DNA of 64,000 nucleotides, taken from assembly GCA_026184775.1 (NCBI GenBank), contig JANCYW010000016.1, forward strand, positions 62,001-126,000. The letters are read 5' to 3'. This document shows, piece after piece, positions 1 through 9,936 of this stretch. The position numbers were made by a program, and so were the translations under genes. The notes under the pieces were generated by a model. It searched no databases, was not told the origin of the DNA, and worked only from the letters and a program-made list of their open reading frames with translations. How positions within the stretch are numbered: the stretch's first letter is position 1; each line of letters opens with the position of its first letter. This DNA comes from Cyanidium caldarium. Taxonomy: Eukaryota > Rhodophyta > Bangiophyceae > Cyanidiales > Cyanidiaceae.

Positions 1-1741
1 CCGCTCGTCGTCGTCGACCGCGTCCGACGATAGCGTACTGGCCACGCTGCACCTCGTGGACGCTATCGTGAAACGGGTGGGTCCGTCGGCGGCAGCTGCG
101 CGGCGATATGCCGAGGCGCTGGTGCGAGTCGGGCTGCCTGAGGCGGTGGCGGGCGTGTATGCGCAGCGTCCGCTGTTGCAGGGCCGCTTGGATAAATTAT
201 TACAGACGTGGGAGCAGGCGGGTCTCTTCGGGTCGTCATTCTGCCGGCGGGTGCGGACGCTGATCGAGACGAACACCTCACATCCACCGGATACGCACCG
301 CTCGGGTTCGGAGACGCCGCCGATGCCACCAGCCTCGTATCACGCCGCCATCCAGGAGGCTACCGAACGCATCGTGGCGCACGCACAACAGGGCGTGCTG
401 CCGCCGCCAGAGGACGTAGCGCACTTTGACCGCCTCATCGAGCTGCAGTTGGCGCAGACGCCGGCGCACGATACTGTGTCGCAGCAGCACTGGAGTCAGT
501 TGCGCGCCCACATGCAGTCGTTGGTGTCCTCGGTGGTGGCGTCGGCGCGAGCACCGCCAGCATGGCCACCACCGGCCGCCGCGTACCCGCCGGCGTATCC
601 ATATCCATCGTACGGCACCTGCATGCCGTATGCGCCCGCCGCCCCACCACCGCCGCCCTACCCGATGCCGGGCGCGATCACCTCGGCGCCATCGTCTGCG
701 GCGGCCGCCGAGTCGTCCGAAGCGTCCTCGTCGGTGAGCGACGCCTCGAGGGCGCTGCGCACCGGTCATTGCACCTCGTTCCGCGACCTCAAACGCACCT
801 CCACCCGAGCTGCCGTGGCCGCGCTGTACAACGAATTGCCGGTGCGGGCCGACGGCACCGGAGTGCGTTTCCGCACGCGTCGACAGCTGCGCGAACACCT
901 CGACTGGGTGTTTGCAGACAATCAGCGGCGACGGCTGCGAGAGCGCGGCGCCGTGTCCCGCAGCTGGTACCTGCAGCAGGACGAATGGCTGGCGCGCGCC
1001 GGCCATCGCCCCGGAACCGGATTCGAGCGACCGACGGGCGATGCACGTGCTGGTGGTGCTGGCGACGACGACGTCGACGGCGACGCGTTTGTGCGGCTGG
1101 GCGCCAACTTTGCGCCACCCGATGCAGGCAGTGCGACCGCCGATGTGGATGCCGCTGCCGCCCGTAGCGCACCCGACGGCGGTTCTGGTACCGACGTGCC
1201 TGCCGGAGACGAGGATGCAGTGTGTCCGGTGTGCCGTGAGGAGTTTGAGAGCTACTTCGATCACCGCCAGAACGTGTGGATGTGGCGCGATGCGTTGCTG
1301 GATCCAGAGACGCACATGCACTTTCACCGCAAGTGCTACGGCACGGGGGTGAATTTGGATACAGTGCATGCGCCGGCGTCGCTTACCCAGTCGAGCGCCA
1401 CCGGGAGGGCGTCGCCGCCCAAGCGGAGAAAGGTGAAGGAGGAGGAGGAGGAGGAGGAGGAGGAGGAGAAAGATGGGGAAAGTGAGAGCGCGATAGGAAA
1501 CGTCACTCCTGCGGCCGAGGCGGAGACCGACAGCTCGGTTGCCAAACCGGACCGCGCGGAGTTAGAGCGCCAACTGGCACGGCACACGGTGGCGCAACTG
1601 CGCGCCCGACTCGATGAACTACATTATGACCATAGCCGGCTGAAGCGCAAGGCGGAGCTGATCGCGGCACTGGCGTCCCAACGGATGTCGGAGTGGGATC
1701 GCCCTCCAGCAAGCGCATCGGAACGGCCGCTAAACGCTTGA
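1..1741 (+). CDS. PCF11: PCF11-like pre-mRNA cleavage factor (5' partial)
   Basis: Subunit of cleavage factor IA/CFII, which binds the RNA polymerase II C-terminal domain and couples 3'-end cleavage to termination in the nucleus. The frame is open to base 2, so the true start lies outside the window. The first visible residues (LATLHLVDAIVKRVG, then VYAQRPLLQGRLDKLLQTW) resemble the second half of a CTD-interacting domain. A long Pro/Ala/Tyr-rich linker follows. About 390 residues after the GTG at 56 lies a Pcf11-type zinc finger: CPVC, then YFDHRQNVWMW, then HFHRKC. A run of 11 Glu comes next, and a SAP-like helix pair (VAQLRARLDEL, LKRKAELIAAL) sits near the end. The call rests mainly on the finger, which is characteristic of Pcf11; the SAP-like tail is less usual. 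The THO2 gene follows on the same strand. Confidence 0.8.
   Translation, partial: RSSSSTASDDSVLATLHLVDAIVKRVGPSAAAARRYAEALVRVGLPEAVAGVYAQRPLLQGRLDKLLQTWEQAGLFGSSFCRRVRTLIETNTSHPPDTHRSGSETPPMPPASYHAAIQEATERIVAHAQQGVLPPPEDVAHFDRLIELQLAQTPAHDTVSQQHWSQLRAHMQSLVSSVVASARAPPAWPPPAAAYPPAYPYPSYGTCMPYAPAAPPPPPYPMPGAITSAPSSAAAAESSEASSSVSDASRALRTGHCTSFRDLKRTSTRAAVAALYNELPVRADGTGVRFRTRRQLREHLDWVFADNQRRRLRERGAVSRSWYLQQDEWLARAGHRPGTGFERPTGDARAGGAGDDDVDGDAFVRLGANFAPPDAGSATADVDAAAARSAPDGGSGTDVPAGDEDAVCPVCREEFESYFDHRQNVWMWRDALLDPETHMHFHRKCYGTGVNLDTVHAPASLTQSSATGRASPPKRRKVKEEEEEEEEEEKDGESESAIGNVTPAAEAETDSSVAKPDRAELERQLARHTVAQLRARLDELHYDHSRLKRKAELIAALASQRMSEWDRPPASASERPLNA
1439..1471 (+). repeat. GAG triplet repeat (poly-Glu)
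   Basis: Eleven GAG codons in a row inside the PCF11-like gene encode an acidic tract between the zinc finger and the SAP-like end. Confidence 0.9.
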
Positions 1742-1914
1742 CCCATTCACCGCCACGACTTGTCTGCATCGCCCTCCTCCAGCGTTACCACACTTCCTCT
1801 GCACATTGTGGTCGACCACCGCATCTCCTGTTCCTCCTCCGCGACGGGCCCGGATGCACGGGCGACGTATTCTCGCTCGCCGACCGGAGCCGCGCTACGC
1901 ATCCGAGACGCGTC

Positions 1915-4900
1915 ATGCCGCCGAAGAAGCGCAAGGCGGTTGCGGCAGCAGCGGCAGAGACATCCACAGAGCCGCGAGCGGTCGCTGCACCCCAGACGGA
2001 CGGCACACTGGATCGTCGTGTGCTGGAGCGGTTGAAGTGGACGGCGCGGGCGGTGCGGACGGTGCGCGAGTGGCTGGGCGTGCGAGAAGCGGTCGACGTC
2101 AGCGACACCAGCAGAGCAGCAGAGGTGGAAGAGGGCGTTGCGGACGTACAGGACTGTGTGAACCGGCTGCAGCAACTGGCGGACGCCTGGGGCGGGTCGC
2201 ATCCGGACGACGCCGAACGAGCCCGACGGGAAGTGGCGCAAGTGCTCGGCGACTGCCTGGCGGGATGCGCCCGTCAACTGGCGTCCGAGCACCGCCATCA
2301 ACAAGAGAAAGTTGGTGCCTGGCCGGATCGCCTGAACATTCTCGTGAAAGCGCTCATCGCGGCCGGCGTGCTGGATCGCCCGGTGCTGTGGACGCAGTGG
2401 GAGCCGGCGCTGCTGGAGACGTGCCATCTGCTGCCCGAGAGCGAACCCACCGTGGACACCTGGACGAAGCGGGTGCGGCGCACGCACACGCGCCACCTGT
2501 ACACCCAGCACGTGTACAACTTGTTACGCGAGGCACCCGATGGTTATGCACAGCTGGTGCTGTTTTTGGCGGAGGTGCTGCGGTGGACGTCACGCAGTAC
2601 CGCTCCGGGAGCGGCCGCCTCGCCCCACGCCACCTGCGGATATCAACCGCCGGAGAGCGCAGAAGCGGCATGGCGCACGGTGACGCTGCTCATGGGCCGT
2701 TTCTGCCTGGAGGTGAACCGCTGCATCGATTTGCTGTTGCAGGCGCTGGTGTCGGAGATGCAGCACACGGCTGCAGCAGGGCCGACGTATGCAACCGCCG
2801 CCTCCGCCACCGACTCGAATGATGAACGTGGAGTGCCGGGTGCCAACGAAGCGCTCGACGCAGCCGCAGTGCATCCGGTGGTGCGCGCTGTGTGGCGTCA
2901 TCGCGGCTTTCGCCTCATCATCGATATGCTGTCGCGACTGCCCCGTGCCAACCTGGTGCAGGTGTTGGGATTCCGCCTGCAGCAGCGGCAGCAGCAACAA
3001 CAACAACAACAGTCGTTGGAAGAGGCGCCGGATACGCGTATCCGATCGTCAGCGCAATCCACCTACCGGGTGACCGCACTGCTCATCGTGCTGCGTGTGG
3101 TGCGGCTGCGGGAGGTGTGGCCGCATCTGTTGCCCGCCGACGAGTTGCCGTCCGAGTGTCTGCCACCATCCCGTATCTCCGACGCCGTGCAGCACACTGC
3201 CGCTACCGTTGACCTCGACGTACACACTCGCGATCGATGGGACGCGCTGCAGACGCAACTCTCGGAATGGTCTCGATCGGTGGGGCGGGTGAATTTGGCC
3301 GGCAGCAGCAGCACCGCAGCCTCGCGTCGCCCCAGCGCCCCAGTCACGTTTGTGTCGTCCACCGAGGCGTGGCCGTCGCCATCGCTGGCCACACTCTGGG
3401 CCCACCTGGCGGGGGGCACGGTATTGCGGCCGGACGTGGGCAAACTGGGTGTGCTGGCGGCCTTGGTGGAGGTGAACGCCTGGCCGCTGGTGCAGCGCTG
3501 GATGGGCGCCCGCTGGGGTGACGGGCAGGTGGCGCATGCCCGCGTGCGACTGGCCTGTGCCTGCTGGCCGCTGCGGGAGGCACTGTTGCAGTACGTGGAC
3601 CGCCAGGTGCCTCCTTTGTTCGATGAGGATGCGTGGATATCGCTCGAATGTCGCGCCGTGCTGGAGCGCGCAGGTGGTGCCGTGGGAGGAGTGGCGCGTG
3701 GCGCACCGACCGCATCGATATCGGCATCGGCGCTGGTGTCGTTGGGTGCATACCTCGGCGGCAATATAGCGCAGCGACCACAGCTGCTCCATCGGGTGTT
3801 GGTGGGTGCGATGGATCTCGCCCCGGTATGGCGTCGACAGTTGGTGCAACAGGTGTTGTTGCCCGCGTGGCTGGCATCGCACGGCGAGCCGACCGTGGCG
3901 CGCCGCCTCTGTTTTCACCGCTGCTCGCCGCTCACCGCATGGCCATGGCGTGAGCGCTACGCCGCCTATGTACAGTTTGAGCGCGGCGAGGACGCGTCCG
4001 GCACCGCCGTCCTTCAGACCTGCCTGCATGCGCTGCATCGCACGGCGGTGCGGCGGCAGCTGCGGCGCCTCTCGGCGGACAACGTAACCGACATTGCGCG
4101 CACGCTCACGCCCGCTCTGCTGAGCGATCCGTGGAGCGTGGCGCGGGTGATGAGCGACACCGCCCGCAGTTACGAGAACCTGATTCCGGTGATGGCGGCC
4201 GCGCTGGCTGAGCGCGTGCCGCCCTTCACTGCGGCCGACGCGTCCGCATCCGCGTCGAGTGCGAGCGCGGCGTGGGTGGACGTGTTCGCGGCGGTGTTGT
4301 TGGATGAGTTGAGCGTGATGGATCGACCGCGCTGGAAGGGCGACGGCAGTGGCGTGGCCGCCTGGTGGTCCAATCTGGTCGAGTGGGTGGTGGCATTTGC
4401 GGAGCAGGTGGCCGGGCGGGTGCACGTCCCAGAGACTGCAGCACCGACGGTGGGCGACGATCTGTTGGATGCGCTGTTGCACATGGTGATGCGGCGGCTG
4501 CTGGCGGCGGAGGTGGCCTTCGCGCCACTGCTGCAGCGGCTGCTGGAGCGACTGGGTGACACGGCGCCATGGAACGACGAGATGATGAGCGAGGAGGAGT
4601 TGCGGCAGGCGAGACGGCAGTATCAATCACCAGAGACGACCGAGTCGGACGCCACGGAATCGGCTGGCGCCGGGCGGCTGCGGCAGGCGTTGCAGCGCAC
4701 TCGACTGGCGGTGCCGCTGGTGATGACGTTGGCGCAGTGTCGACAACAGTTGTTAGGGCAACCGGCGGTGTTTCGACGACACTCGCTGCGCACGGTGTTG
4801 CACGCGAGCGATCTGTTGCAGAGCGCGACGGTGCAGTTGCTCTGGTTTGTGCGGCGGTGTTTGGCGCGGACCACTGCGTTGGAGGAACGGGAAGCGGTAT

Positions 4901-6000
4901 TGGGTGCGCTGCCGGCGCCGACCGACTTGGTGCAACGACATCGCCTGTCGGTGGACACGGTATGGCGGCTGGTGTCGTTGCGGCGGGTGGGCGCGGACGA
5001 CGAACCGCTCGATGCCGAGTCGGTGCTGCAGGTGATGCATCTCGCGCAGGAACCACCCATCGCCGCGGATGGCAAGCATCGAGTCACCGCGACCCCGCTG
5101 CCGCATTGCCTGTCGCCCACTTTCCTCGACTGTTTCTGGTGGCAATCGCACGTGCCCGACACGGTACGCCCGGAGTGGTTCCGCGTCGCACCCTCCGCCT
5201 CCGACGCCGTCGATGCGACACGCGCGTCCGCGGACGCGCTCCTGCGCATGGAGCGCGTCACCGACGCGGTACTGGAATGGTGTGTGTGGCCGCGACTGAC
5301 CGCCGCCCCGTTCGAGTACCTCTACTGCCTCGAATGGGTGCAGCGTTTGGCGGCGGCGCCGGACGTGTCCCCGCTGAACATCCTCCTGCTGTTGACGCGG
5401 CTGTTCAAAGGCGCGTTTGCGACACTGCAGAGCGCCACCCGCTCCGAATCGGTCCGGCTGGCGCGTTTGCTACGCGGTGCGCTGCAGCTGGTGCGACAAT
5501 GGCACCAGGCCGGCGCCGAGGCGTGGCAGGCGGAGCGCGGCCCGCGGCCCAGTTTCTACACCCAGGCGGGCACTCGCTGTGAGTGGTCGCAGTTTGTGCG
5601 CTGGATGGAGTGGATGCAGGAGCGCATGGTGCAGGCGGCGGTGGCGACCATGCGTGTGGAGATGGCGGGCGGGGAGGCATCGGCCACGGCGGTGGTGAAT
5701 GCGCTCACTGCGCTGAGCGTGCTGGTGGACGTGTTCCCGCTGGAGGGCATGGCGGGCGCGGATGCGGAACGGCTGCAGCAGGCGGTCGGCGAGTGGGTCG
5801 TAGAGGGCGGCAACGCGCGCGTGGCGGAGGTGGGCGCTCGCGAGGATATCATCGCACTGGCGACCAGCTATTTAGGTAGACTGCGCGCCCGGTTCCGCGT
5901 CGGGAACGGCGTCCCGGCGCGGACCGTATCATCATCGTCGTCGCGATCGCCGCGTCCGACGGCCGGGCGACCGCGACATCGCCACCCACCCTCCTCCTAA
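1915..6000 (+). CDS. THO2: THO complex subunit 2
   Basis: Scaffold subunit of the THO/TREX complex, which couples transcription to mRNP packaging and nuclear export. The protein of about 1361 residues has family-typical stretches: HVYNLLREAPDGYAQLV (THOC2 has NLLREENEGYAKL), RFCLEVNRCIDLLLQ (compare DLDPNRVLDI), RSYENLIPVM, and LSPTFLDCFWWQSHVPD in the C-terminal half. I chose the ATG at 1915 because it gives MPPKKRKAV, a classical nuclear localisation signal. The same frame is open further upstream to 1693, but that part overlaps the PCF11 gene and has low-complexity composition. It is somewhat shorter than animal and yeast homologues (about 1600). A short poly-Gln tract is inserted near residue 360. 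The stop codon overlaps that of the convergent beta-COP gene. Confidence 0.85.
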   Translation: MPPKKRKAVAAAAAETSTEPRAVAAPQTDGTLDRRVLERLKWTARAVRTVREWLGVREAVDVSDTSRAAEVEEGVADVQDCVNRLQQLADAWGGSHPDDAERARREVAQVLGDCLAGCARQLASEHRHQQEKVGAWPDRLNILVKALIAAGVLDRPVLWTQWEPALLETCHLLPESEPTVDTWTKRVRRTHTRHLYTQHVYNLLREAPDGYAQLVLFLAEVLRWTSRSTAPGAAASPHATCGYQPPESAEAAWRTVTLLMGRFCLEVNRCIDLLLQALVSEMQHTAAAGPTYATAASATDSNDERGVPGANEALDAAAVHPVVRAVWRHRGFRLIIDMLSRLPRANLVQVLGFRLQQRQQQQQQQQSLEEAPDTRIRSSAQSTYRVTALLIVLRVVRLREVWPHLLPADELPSECLPPSRISDAVQHTAATVDLDVHTRDRWDALQTQLSEWSRSVGRVNLAGSSSTAASRRPSAPVTFVSSTEAWPSPSLATLWAHLAGGTVLRPDVGKLGVLAALVEVNAWPLVQRWMGARWGDGQVAHARVRLACACWPLREALLQYVDRQVPPLFDEDAWISLECRAVLERAGGAVGGVARGAPTASISASALVSLGAYLGGNIAQRPQLLHRVLVGAMDLAPVWRRQLVQQVLLPAWLASHGEPTVARRLCFHRCSPLTAWPWRERYAAYVQFERGEDASGTAVLQTCLHALHRTAVRRQLRRLSADNVTDIARTLTPALLSDPWSVARVMSDTARSYENLIPVMAAALAERVPPFTAADASASASSASAAWVDVFAAVLLDELSVMDRPRWKGDGSGVAAWWSNLVEWVVAFAEQVAGRVHVPETAAPTVGDDLLDALLHMVMRRLLAAEVAFAPLLQRLLERLGDTAPWNDEMMSEEELRQARRQYQSPETTESDATESAGAGRLRQALQRTRLAVPLVMTLAQCRQQLLGQPAVFRRHSLRTVLHASDLLQSATVQLLWFVRRCLARTTALEEREAVLGALPAPTDLVQRHRLSVDTVWRLVSLRRVGADDEPLDAESVLQVMHLAQEPPIAADGKHRVTATPLPHCLSPTFLDCFWWQSHVPDTVRPEWFRVAPSASDAVDATRASADALLRMERVTDAVLEWCVWPRLTAAPFEYLYCLEWVQRLAAAPDVSPLNILLLLTRLFKGAFATLQSATRSESVRLARLLRGALQLVRQWHQAGAEAWQAERGPRPSFYTQAGTRCEWSQFVRWMEWMQERMVQAAVATMRVEMAGGEASATAVVNALTALSVLVDVFPLEGMAGADAERLQQAVGEWVVEGGNARVAEVGAREDIIALATSYLGRLRARFRVGNGVPARTVSSSSSRSPRPTAGRPRHRHPPSS
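2980..3012 (+). repeat. CAG/CAA repeat (poly-Gln) in THO2
   Basis: Eleven codons, ten Gln and one Arg, mixing CAG and CAA, inside the THO2 frame. The flanking sequence is conserved helical protein, so this is a low-complexity insertion. Confidence 0.9.
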
Positions 6001-9000
6001 ACGCGACCGCTGGCGGTTCCACCCTGCATCGGTTGCTGCTGCTGCTGTTGTTGCTGTTGCTGTTGCTGTTGCTGTCCCACACGATCACCCAACGACAACG
6101 CGATGCCCTGCGTCTTGCTGCGTATGCGCACGAATCCGCTCACACATCCCGTCGGCGATTCCGCACTGCGGGTGGCGCTCACGTTGGCGAGGGCGTCCTC
6201 GCCGAAAATGCTACACGCATACAAATTCGCCGCCAAAAAGCCGCTGCGATTGGCGCCGCGGTACGGTGTCAGACACCGCATGTGCAAGGTGTCGGCGATC
6301 AGCTGCAACAACTGCTCCAGATCGTTCATCTGGGTGCTGATGGCCACTTTGTTCTCCCACTCAAACTCCTCCCACATGCTGCGGAAGCGCGCATCCGACA
6401 CCACCGCGGGGCGGATGTAGTCCATCACGTCGAGATGGATTTCGCTGAGGGAGATGACGCAGCCGCTGCCGCCAGCGACGCCAAACGCGGCGGTGCTGGC
6501 GGCGTTGCCGGCCACGTCATACACCAGATTGCCGAAGATGACCCCGGTGTCGGTGGAGGACACTTTGATGGCGGCGCGCAGGCTGCGCGATTGCCGCGGC
6601 CCGAGCACGAACGCGCTCGGCCGCTCGCACAGCTTGAGATCGCCCAGCGTCGACAATTCCAGCTGGATGTTCTGCAGGGTGTAGTCGGTCTGATTCGCGA
6701 TGAACATATCCAGCATGATATCGAACTGGTGCACCGCCACGTGTGCCTCGACGTAGATGGGATCGGCCAGGCCGGACAGTTGGTGCAGGCGTTGCAGCGA
6801 GAAATCGGACAGGTGTGGGCGTTCGTGGGTGCCGCCGCGCGCCGCCAACTCCACGTCGTCGTCGTCGTCGTCGTCCAACCATTCGGTGGTGCCGGCCGTT
6901 GTGGTGGTGGCGACGATGCCCGACGCCGCCTGCGCCGACAACGACGCCGCGGTGCGCTTGGCGTGCAACAGGCGAAACTCCACAAACGCGTCCGGCGGCA
7001 CGTGATCCTGTTTGGCGCGCTCGCTGGCCAGCGCCTCCTCTTTGCGGCGCATCTCCTGCAGCATCTCGGCGAAGGCGCGACGTGAACTGGCCAGCCACTG
7101 CCGCGCCGCCGCATCCATCGCCGCATCGTGCGGACACTGCAGCAGCACGCGGATGCAGGTGGTGAGGCGCTCCGCCGAGTCGGCATCGATGCGCGCAGGT
7201 GCCTCTGTGGCGTGCTGCCCGTAATTGAGCAGCGAGGTGCCGAACAGGATAGCGTGTGCCAGCATCCGCCGCAACAACGGCGCCGACAGCGCCGCCTGCC
7301 CCAGCTCCCACGCCCGCAGCGCCAATTTCGTGAGGCTGGTGGCCACCGACACGCCCACAAAGTAATCGCCCGACAAGAGCAGCCCGCGCAAGGCGCTGCC
7401 CCACGGATCCAGCAGCGGGCGGTAGCCGCCGTCCGGCCCCTGATGGTCGCCGCCGATCGGCTGGTCCAGCGCGCTTTCGGTGGCGTAGGTGCCATCGGGC
7501 AGGATACGTGGTTTGTGGCTGGCGCTCTTGCGCGTTGCCGGGGGTGCAGAGGCGGCGGCAGCGATCGCCGTGCCGTTGGTATGCGTTTCCGCGGTGAACG
7601 CCGCCGACATTCCGCGCTGAAACGGTGGCACCGATGCTGAATCGGCAGCTGCCGTCGCTCCCGCTGCGGCGCCCTCCGCCGCATCAGCCACTGCGCCATT
7701 TGCCGTCGGCGCCACTTGCAGCGGCAGCGAACCGATCTGCACAGAAATCGCCTCAAACGCCTGCAACACCTCTTCCGCGTCGGCGCAGTACTCGCCCAGC
7801 GTCCACAACGCGCCGCGAAACACTCTCGGCGACCGGATCATCGGCAGCGCCTCCAGCAACCGCGCCAACACCTCCTGACGCATCGCCGGGTACAGCTCGC
7901 TCACTTCGCGCACAAAACTCACCACGTCCGGGCCGGCTTGCCCGGCAGCATCGCCCAAAAAGTCCGACAGCGTGCCGATCACTTTCGAAGCCACCTCCGG
8001 GTAGTGAATGACCGCGCTGTGGATCGCCCGAATCAGCAGCTGGCGGTACTCGGCGATGGTTGCGGCATCGCCATCGTCCGCTTCGGCGCCGCCGCCGCCG
8101 CCGCCGCCGTGGCTGCGCGACACCTCCCGCCGCAGCACCGCCACCACCTCGTCCACGTTGCGCGACGTGACCATGTCCATGGTCATCTCCAGCACCTTGC
8201 GACGGATGTCCATGTTGGGCACGGTCAGCGCCCGCAGGATCTCCATCAGAAACTCCTGGATGATCTGCAAGTGCTGCCGCCGCAGTTCGCACAGCTGATC
8301 CAGCAGGATCAGCTTCACGTTGTTGTCGCTCTGGCTGACGAGCAGTGCACAATACGCGCTGGCGGCTGCGCGAATCGCCGTCGGCGCTGCGCTCAACTTG
8401 ACCAGCGTGCCGGCCGCCTCAAACGCCACCGCCGCGCTGGGCGACTGCAGCAGCGTGAAAATCACCTTGATGTAGCGGCCCTTCTCCGGCGGTCGCTGTC
8501 GACACACCCGCCGTATCAGTTCCAACACCACCAACTGCATGGTGTCGCCCCAGGCCAGCAGCTGCGCCAGGTGCTCGTTCAGAAACGCCACCGCCCGGTC
8601 CAAATCGGCATTCATCAGCATCAGAAAGGCGTTGCGTCGGCAGGCCACATCGGTTTCGGTGTCCAGGTACTTGGCCACCAGGTCGGGCGCATCCGGCACC
8701 AGAAACTCAAACTGCCGATACACCGACAGAATCGCCAACAGCGCGTTCCGACGCACGTACGAGTGCCGATGCTCCAGACACTGGCGTATGGCCGGCACCA
8801 GCGGCTCCAGCAGTTCGGCTTCGTTCAGCTTGCAGCAGAAACGCAGCGCGGCGCCGCGGGTGTACTCGTTCGGGTGGATGAGCTCGTTGCGGATCATGTT
8901 GCACACCAGAATCATCTCCGGCAGCATCTTACCACTGGCGTCGGTCTTGTCCACCACCTCCAGGAAGACCAGACACAGCTTGCGCAGCTGGTTGTCCTCG

Positions 9001-9656
9001 TGCGGCAGGACGAACCGGATCACCGCCATCAGCAGGCCGCCCTGCTGCTGGGCGGGTATCTCGCCTTTGAGGTGCATCAGGATGAGCGTGCGCAGGGTGA
9101 TGATCTTGTCCAGCACATCGGATGACTCCAGTCCCTGCTTCAAGTCGGTCACACTCCACACGGCGCCCTGGGCGGCCAGCTTGCGGAAACGAGACGCGCC
9201 CAGACCGAGCACCGACTCCACTAGACCCTCCTCGCCGTCCGACGATTCCCCGGCCGAGTCGTAGCCGGCAGCGGCAGTAGCAGCGGCGGCAGCCCCGGCA
9301 GCTTCGGCGGCGGCTGCCAGCACTCCGCCCACCAGCCGCTCCACCTTGGCCAAAGTGCCGCCGCTGCCGCCCAGATCGCGCCCCGACAGCGCCGCCAACG
9401 AAAACCCCGACGGCGACGACGTCCCCGTCATGCCGCTCGCGCCGGACGCCCTCGCCAGCGCTCCTGGCACGCCCGGCATGGTACCCGGCCCGACGGCCGA
9501 TCCACCGCCGAGCGCGCCCGCGGACGCCAGCAACCCCGCGTCCAACTTGCCACCGTCACTGGCGCGCCGACCCGCCAGACCCAACTTGGCCCGAATCGGT
9601 ATGCCCCGCTCATATGTGATTAGCAGCGTGCACTGATTCTCCAGCGCGCTCGACAT
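5997..9656 (-). CDS. COPB1: Coatomer subunit beta (beta-COP)
   Basis: Adaptin-like large subunit of the COPI coat on Golgi-to-ER vesicles. The HEAT-repeat N-terminal half is nearly textbook: PHEDNQLRKLCLVFLEVVDK, HPNEYTRGAALRFCCKLNEA, AELLEPLVPAIRQCLEHRHS and RQFEFLVPDAPDL. The C-terminal appendage is recognisable from VEAHVAVHQFDIMLDMFIAN and TLQNIQLELSTLGDLKL. I chose the ATG at 9654-9656, giving MSSALENQCTLLI, which matches the usual ENxCYTLI start; the frame extends 19 codons upstream without support. About 130 residues of Gly/Ala-rich sequence separate this start from the first conserved helix. A run of seven Asp lies in the hinge, and a run of 14 Gln lies almost at the C-terminus. The protein has about 1219 residues, longer than the usual 950. 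Confidence 0.93.
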   Translation of the reverse strand: MSSALENQCTLLITYERGIPIRAKLGLAGRRASDGGKLDAGLLASAGALGGGSAVGPGTMPGVPGALARASGASGMTGTSSPSGFSLAALSGRDLGGSGGTLAKVERLVGGVLAAAAEAAGAAAAATAAAGYDSAGESSDGEEGLVESVLGLGASRFRKLAAQGAVWSVTDLKQGLESSDVLDKIITLRTLILMHLKGEIPAQQQGGLLMAVIRFVLPHEDNQLRKLCLVFLEVVDKTDASGKMLPEMILVCNMIRNELIHPNEYTRGAALRFCCKLNEAELLEPLVPAIRQCLEHRHSYVRRNALLAILSVYRQFEFLVPDAPDLVAKYLDTETDVACRRNAFLMLMNADLDRAVAFLNEHLAQLLAWGDTMQLVVLELIRRVCRQRPPEKGRYIKVIFTLLQSPSAAVAFEAAGTLVKLSAAPTAIRAAASAYCALLVSQSDNNVKLILLDQLCELRRQHLQIIQEFLMEILRALTVPNMDIRRKVLEMTMDMVTSRNVDEVVAVLRREVSRSHGGGGGGGAEADDGDAATIAEYRQLLIRAIHSAVIHYPEVASKVIGTLSDFLGDAAGQAGPDVVSFVREVSELYPAMRQEVLARLLEALPMIRSPRVFRGALWTLGEYCADAEEVLQAFEAISVQIGSLPLQVAPTANGAVADAAEGAAAGATAAADSASVPPFQRGMSAAFTAETHTNGTAIAAAASAPPATRKSASHKPRILPDGTYATESALDQPIGGDHQGPDGGYRPLLDPWGSALRGLLLSGDYFVGVSVATSLTKLALRAWELGQAALSAPLLRRMLAHAILFGTSLLNYGQHATEAPARIDADSAERLTTCIRVLLQCPHDAAMDAAARQWLASSRRAFAEMLQEMRRKEEALASERAKQDHVPPDAFVEFRLLHAKRTAASLSAQAASGIVATTTTAGTTEWLDDDDDDDVELAARGGTHERPHLSDFSLQRLHQLSGLADPIYVEAHVAVHQFDIMLDMFIANQTDYTLQNIQLELSTLGDLKLCERPSAFVLGPRQSRSLRAAIKVSSTDTGVIFGNLVYDVAGNAASTAAFGVAGGSGCVISLSEIHLDVMDYIRPAVVSDARFRSMWEEFEWENKVAISTQMNDLEQLLQLIADTLHMRCLTPYRGANRSGFLAANLYACSIFGEDALANVSATRSAESPTGCVSGFVRIRSKTQGIALSLGDRVGQQQQQQQQQQQQQQPMQGGTASGRV
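6033..6074 (-). repeat. CAG/CAA repeat (14 Gln) at the beta-COP C-terminus
   Basis: Fourteen Gln codons, mixed CAG and CAA on the minus strand, lie about 12 codons before the beta-COP stop, after the last conserved appendage sequence. Confidence 0.9.
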
Positions 9657-9764
9657 GACGATCCAACTCGTGAGGGACGGGCAGGGATGCGGGCGTCGAG
9701 GGGCGGGGAACACAGCACTCGAACGCGTTCCGGCGCCCGAACGAATCGTCCACGCCCGATCTCA

Positions 9765-9785
9765 CGCAAGGGAAAATCCCTAACG
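9765..9785 (-). promoter_or_regulatory. Copy of a palindromic AGGGATTTTCCCTT element
   Basis: Read on the minus strand this is TAGGGATTTTCCCTTGCG. It lies about 110 bases upstream of the beta-COP start and matches, with small differences, two intergenic copies elsewhere in the window (15873 and 57684). The arms form an inverted repeat. A promoter element is inferred from position and recurrence only. Confidence 0.35.
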
Positions 9786-9936
9786 CAGAGCGGGAACCGG
9801 CTGTCGCGGACACCGCCAACCGACACGCATATACGAATGCAGCCGCTGCGGCGCCTATCCATAATAAATGTCAGACTGCGGCGCTGGTTTAGTCGAGCAC
9901 CCCGTATCGCTGGCCCGTTCCCGCTCCTCTCCGCGC

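Noticed and set aside
1693-1914. Upstream extension of the THO2 frame
   Set aside because: It overlaps the PCF11 coding end and lacks similarity; the ATG at 1915 gives a nuclear signal at the N-terminus.
3049-4626. 525-codon open frame antisense to THO2
   Set aside because: Shadow frame without conserved sequence.
7716-9125. 469-codon open frame antisense to beta-COP
   Set aside because: Composition bias only; the opposite strand encodes clear HEAT repeats.
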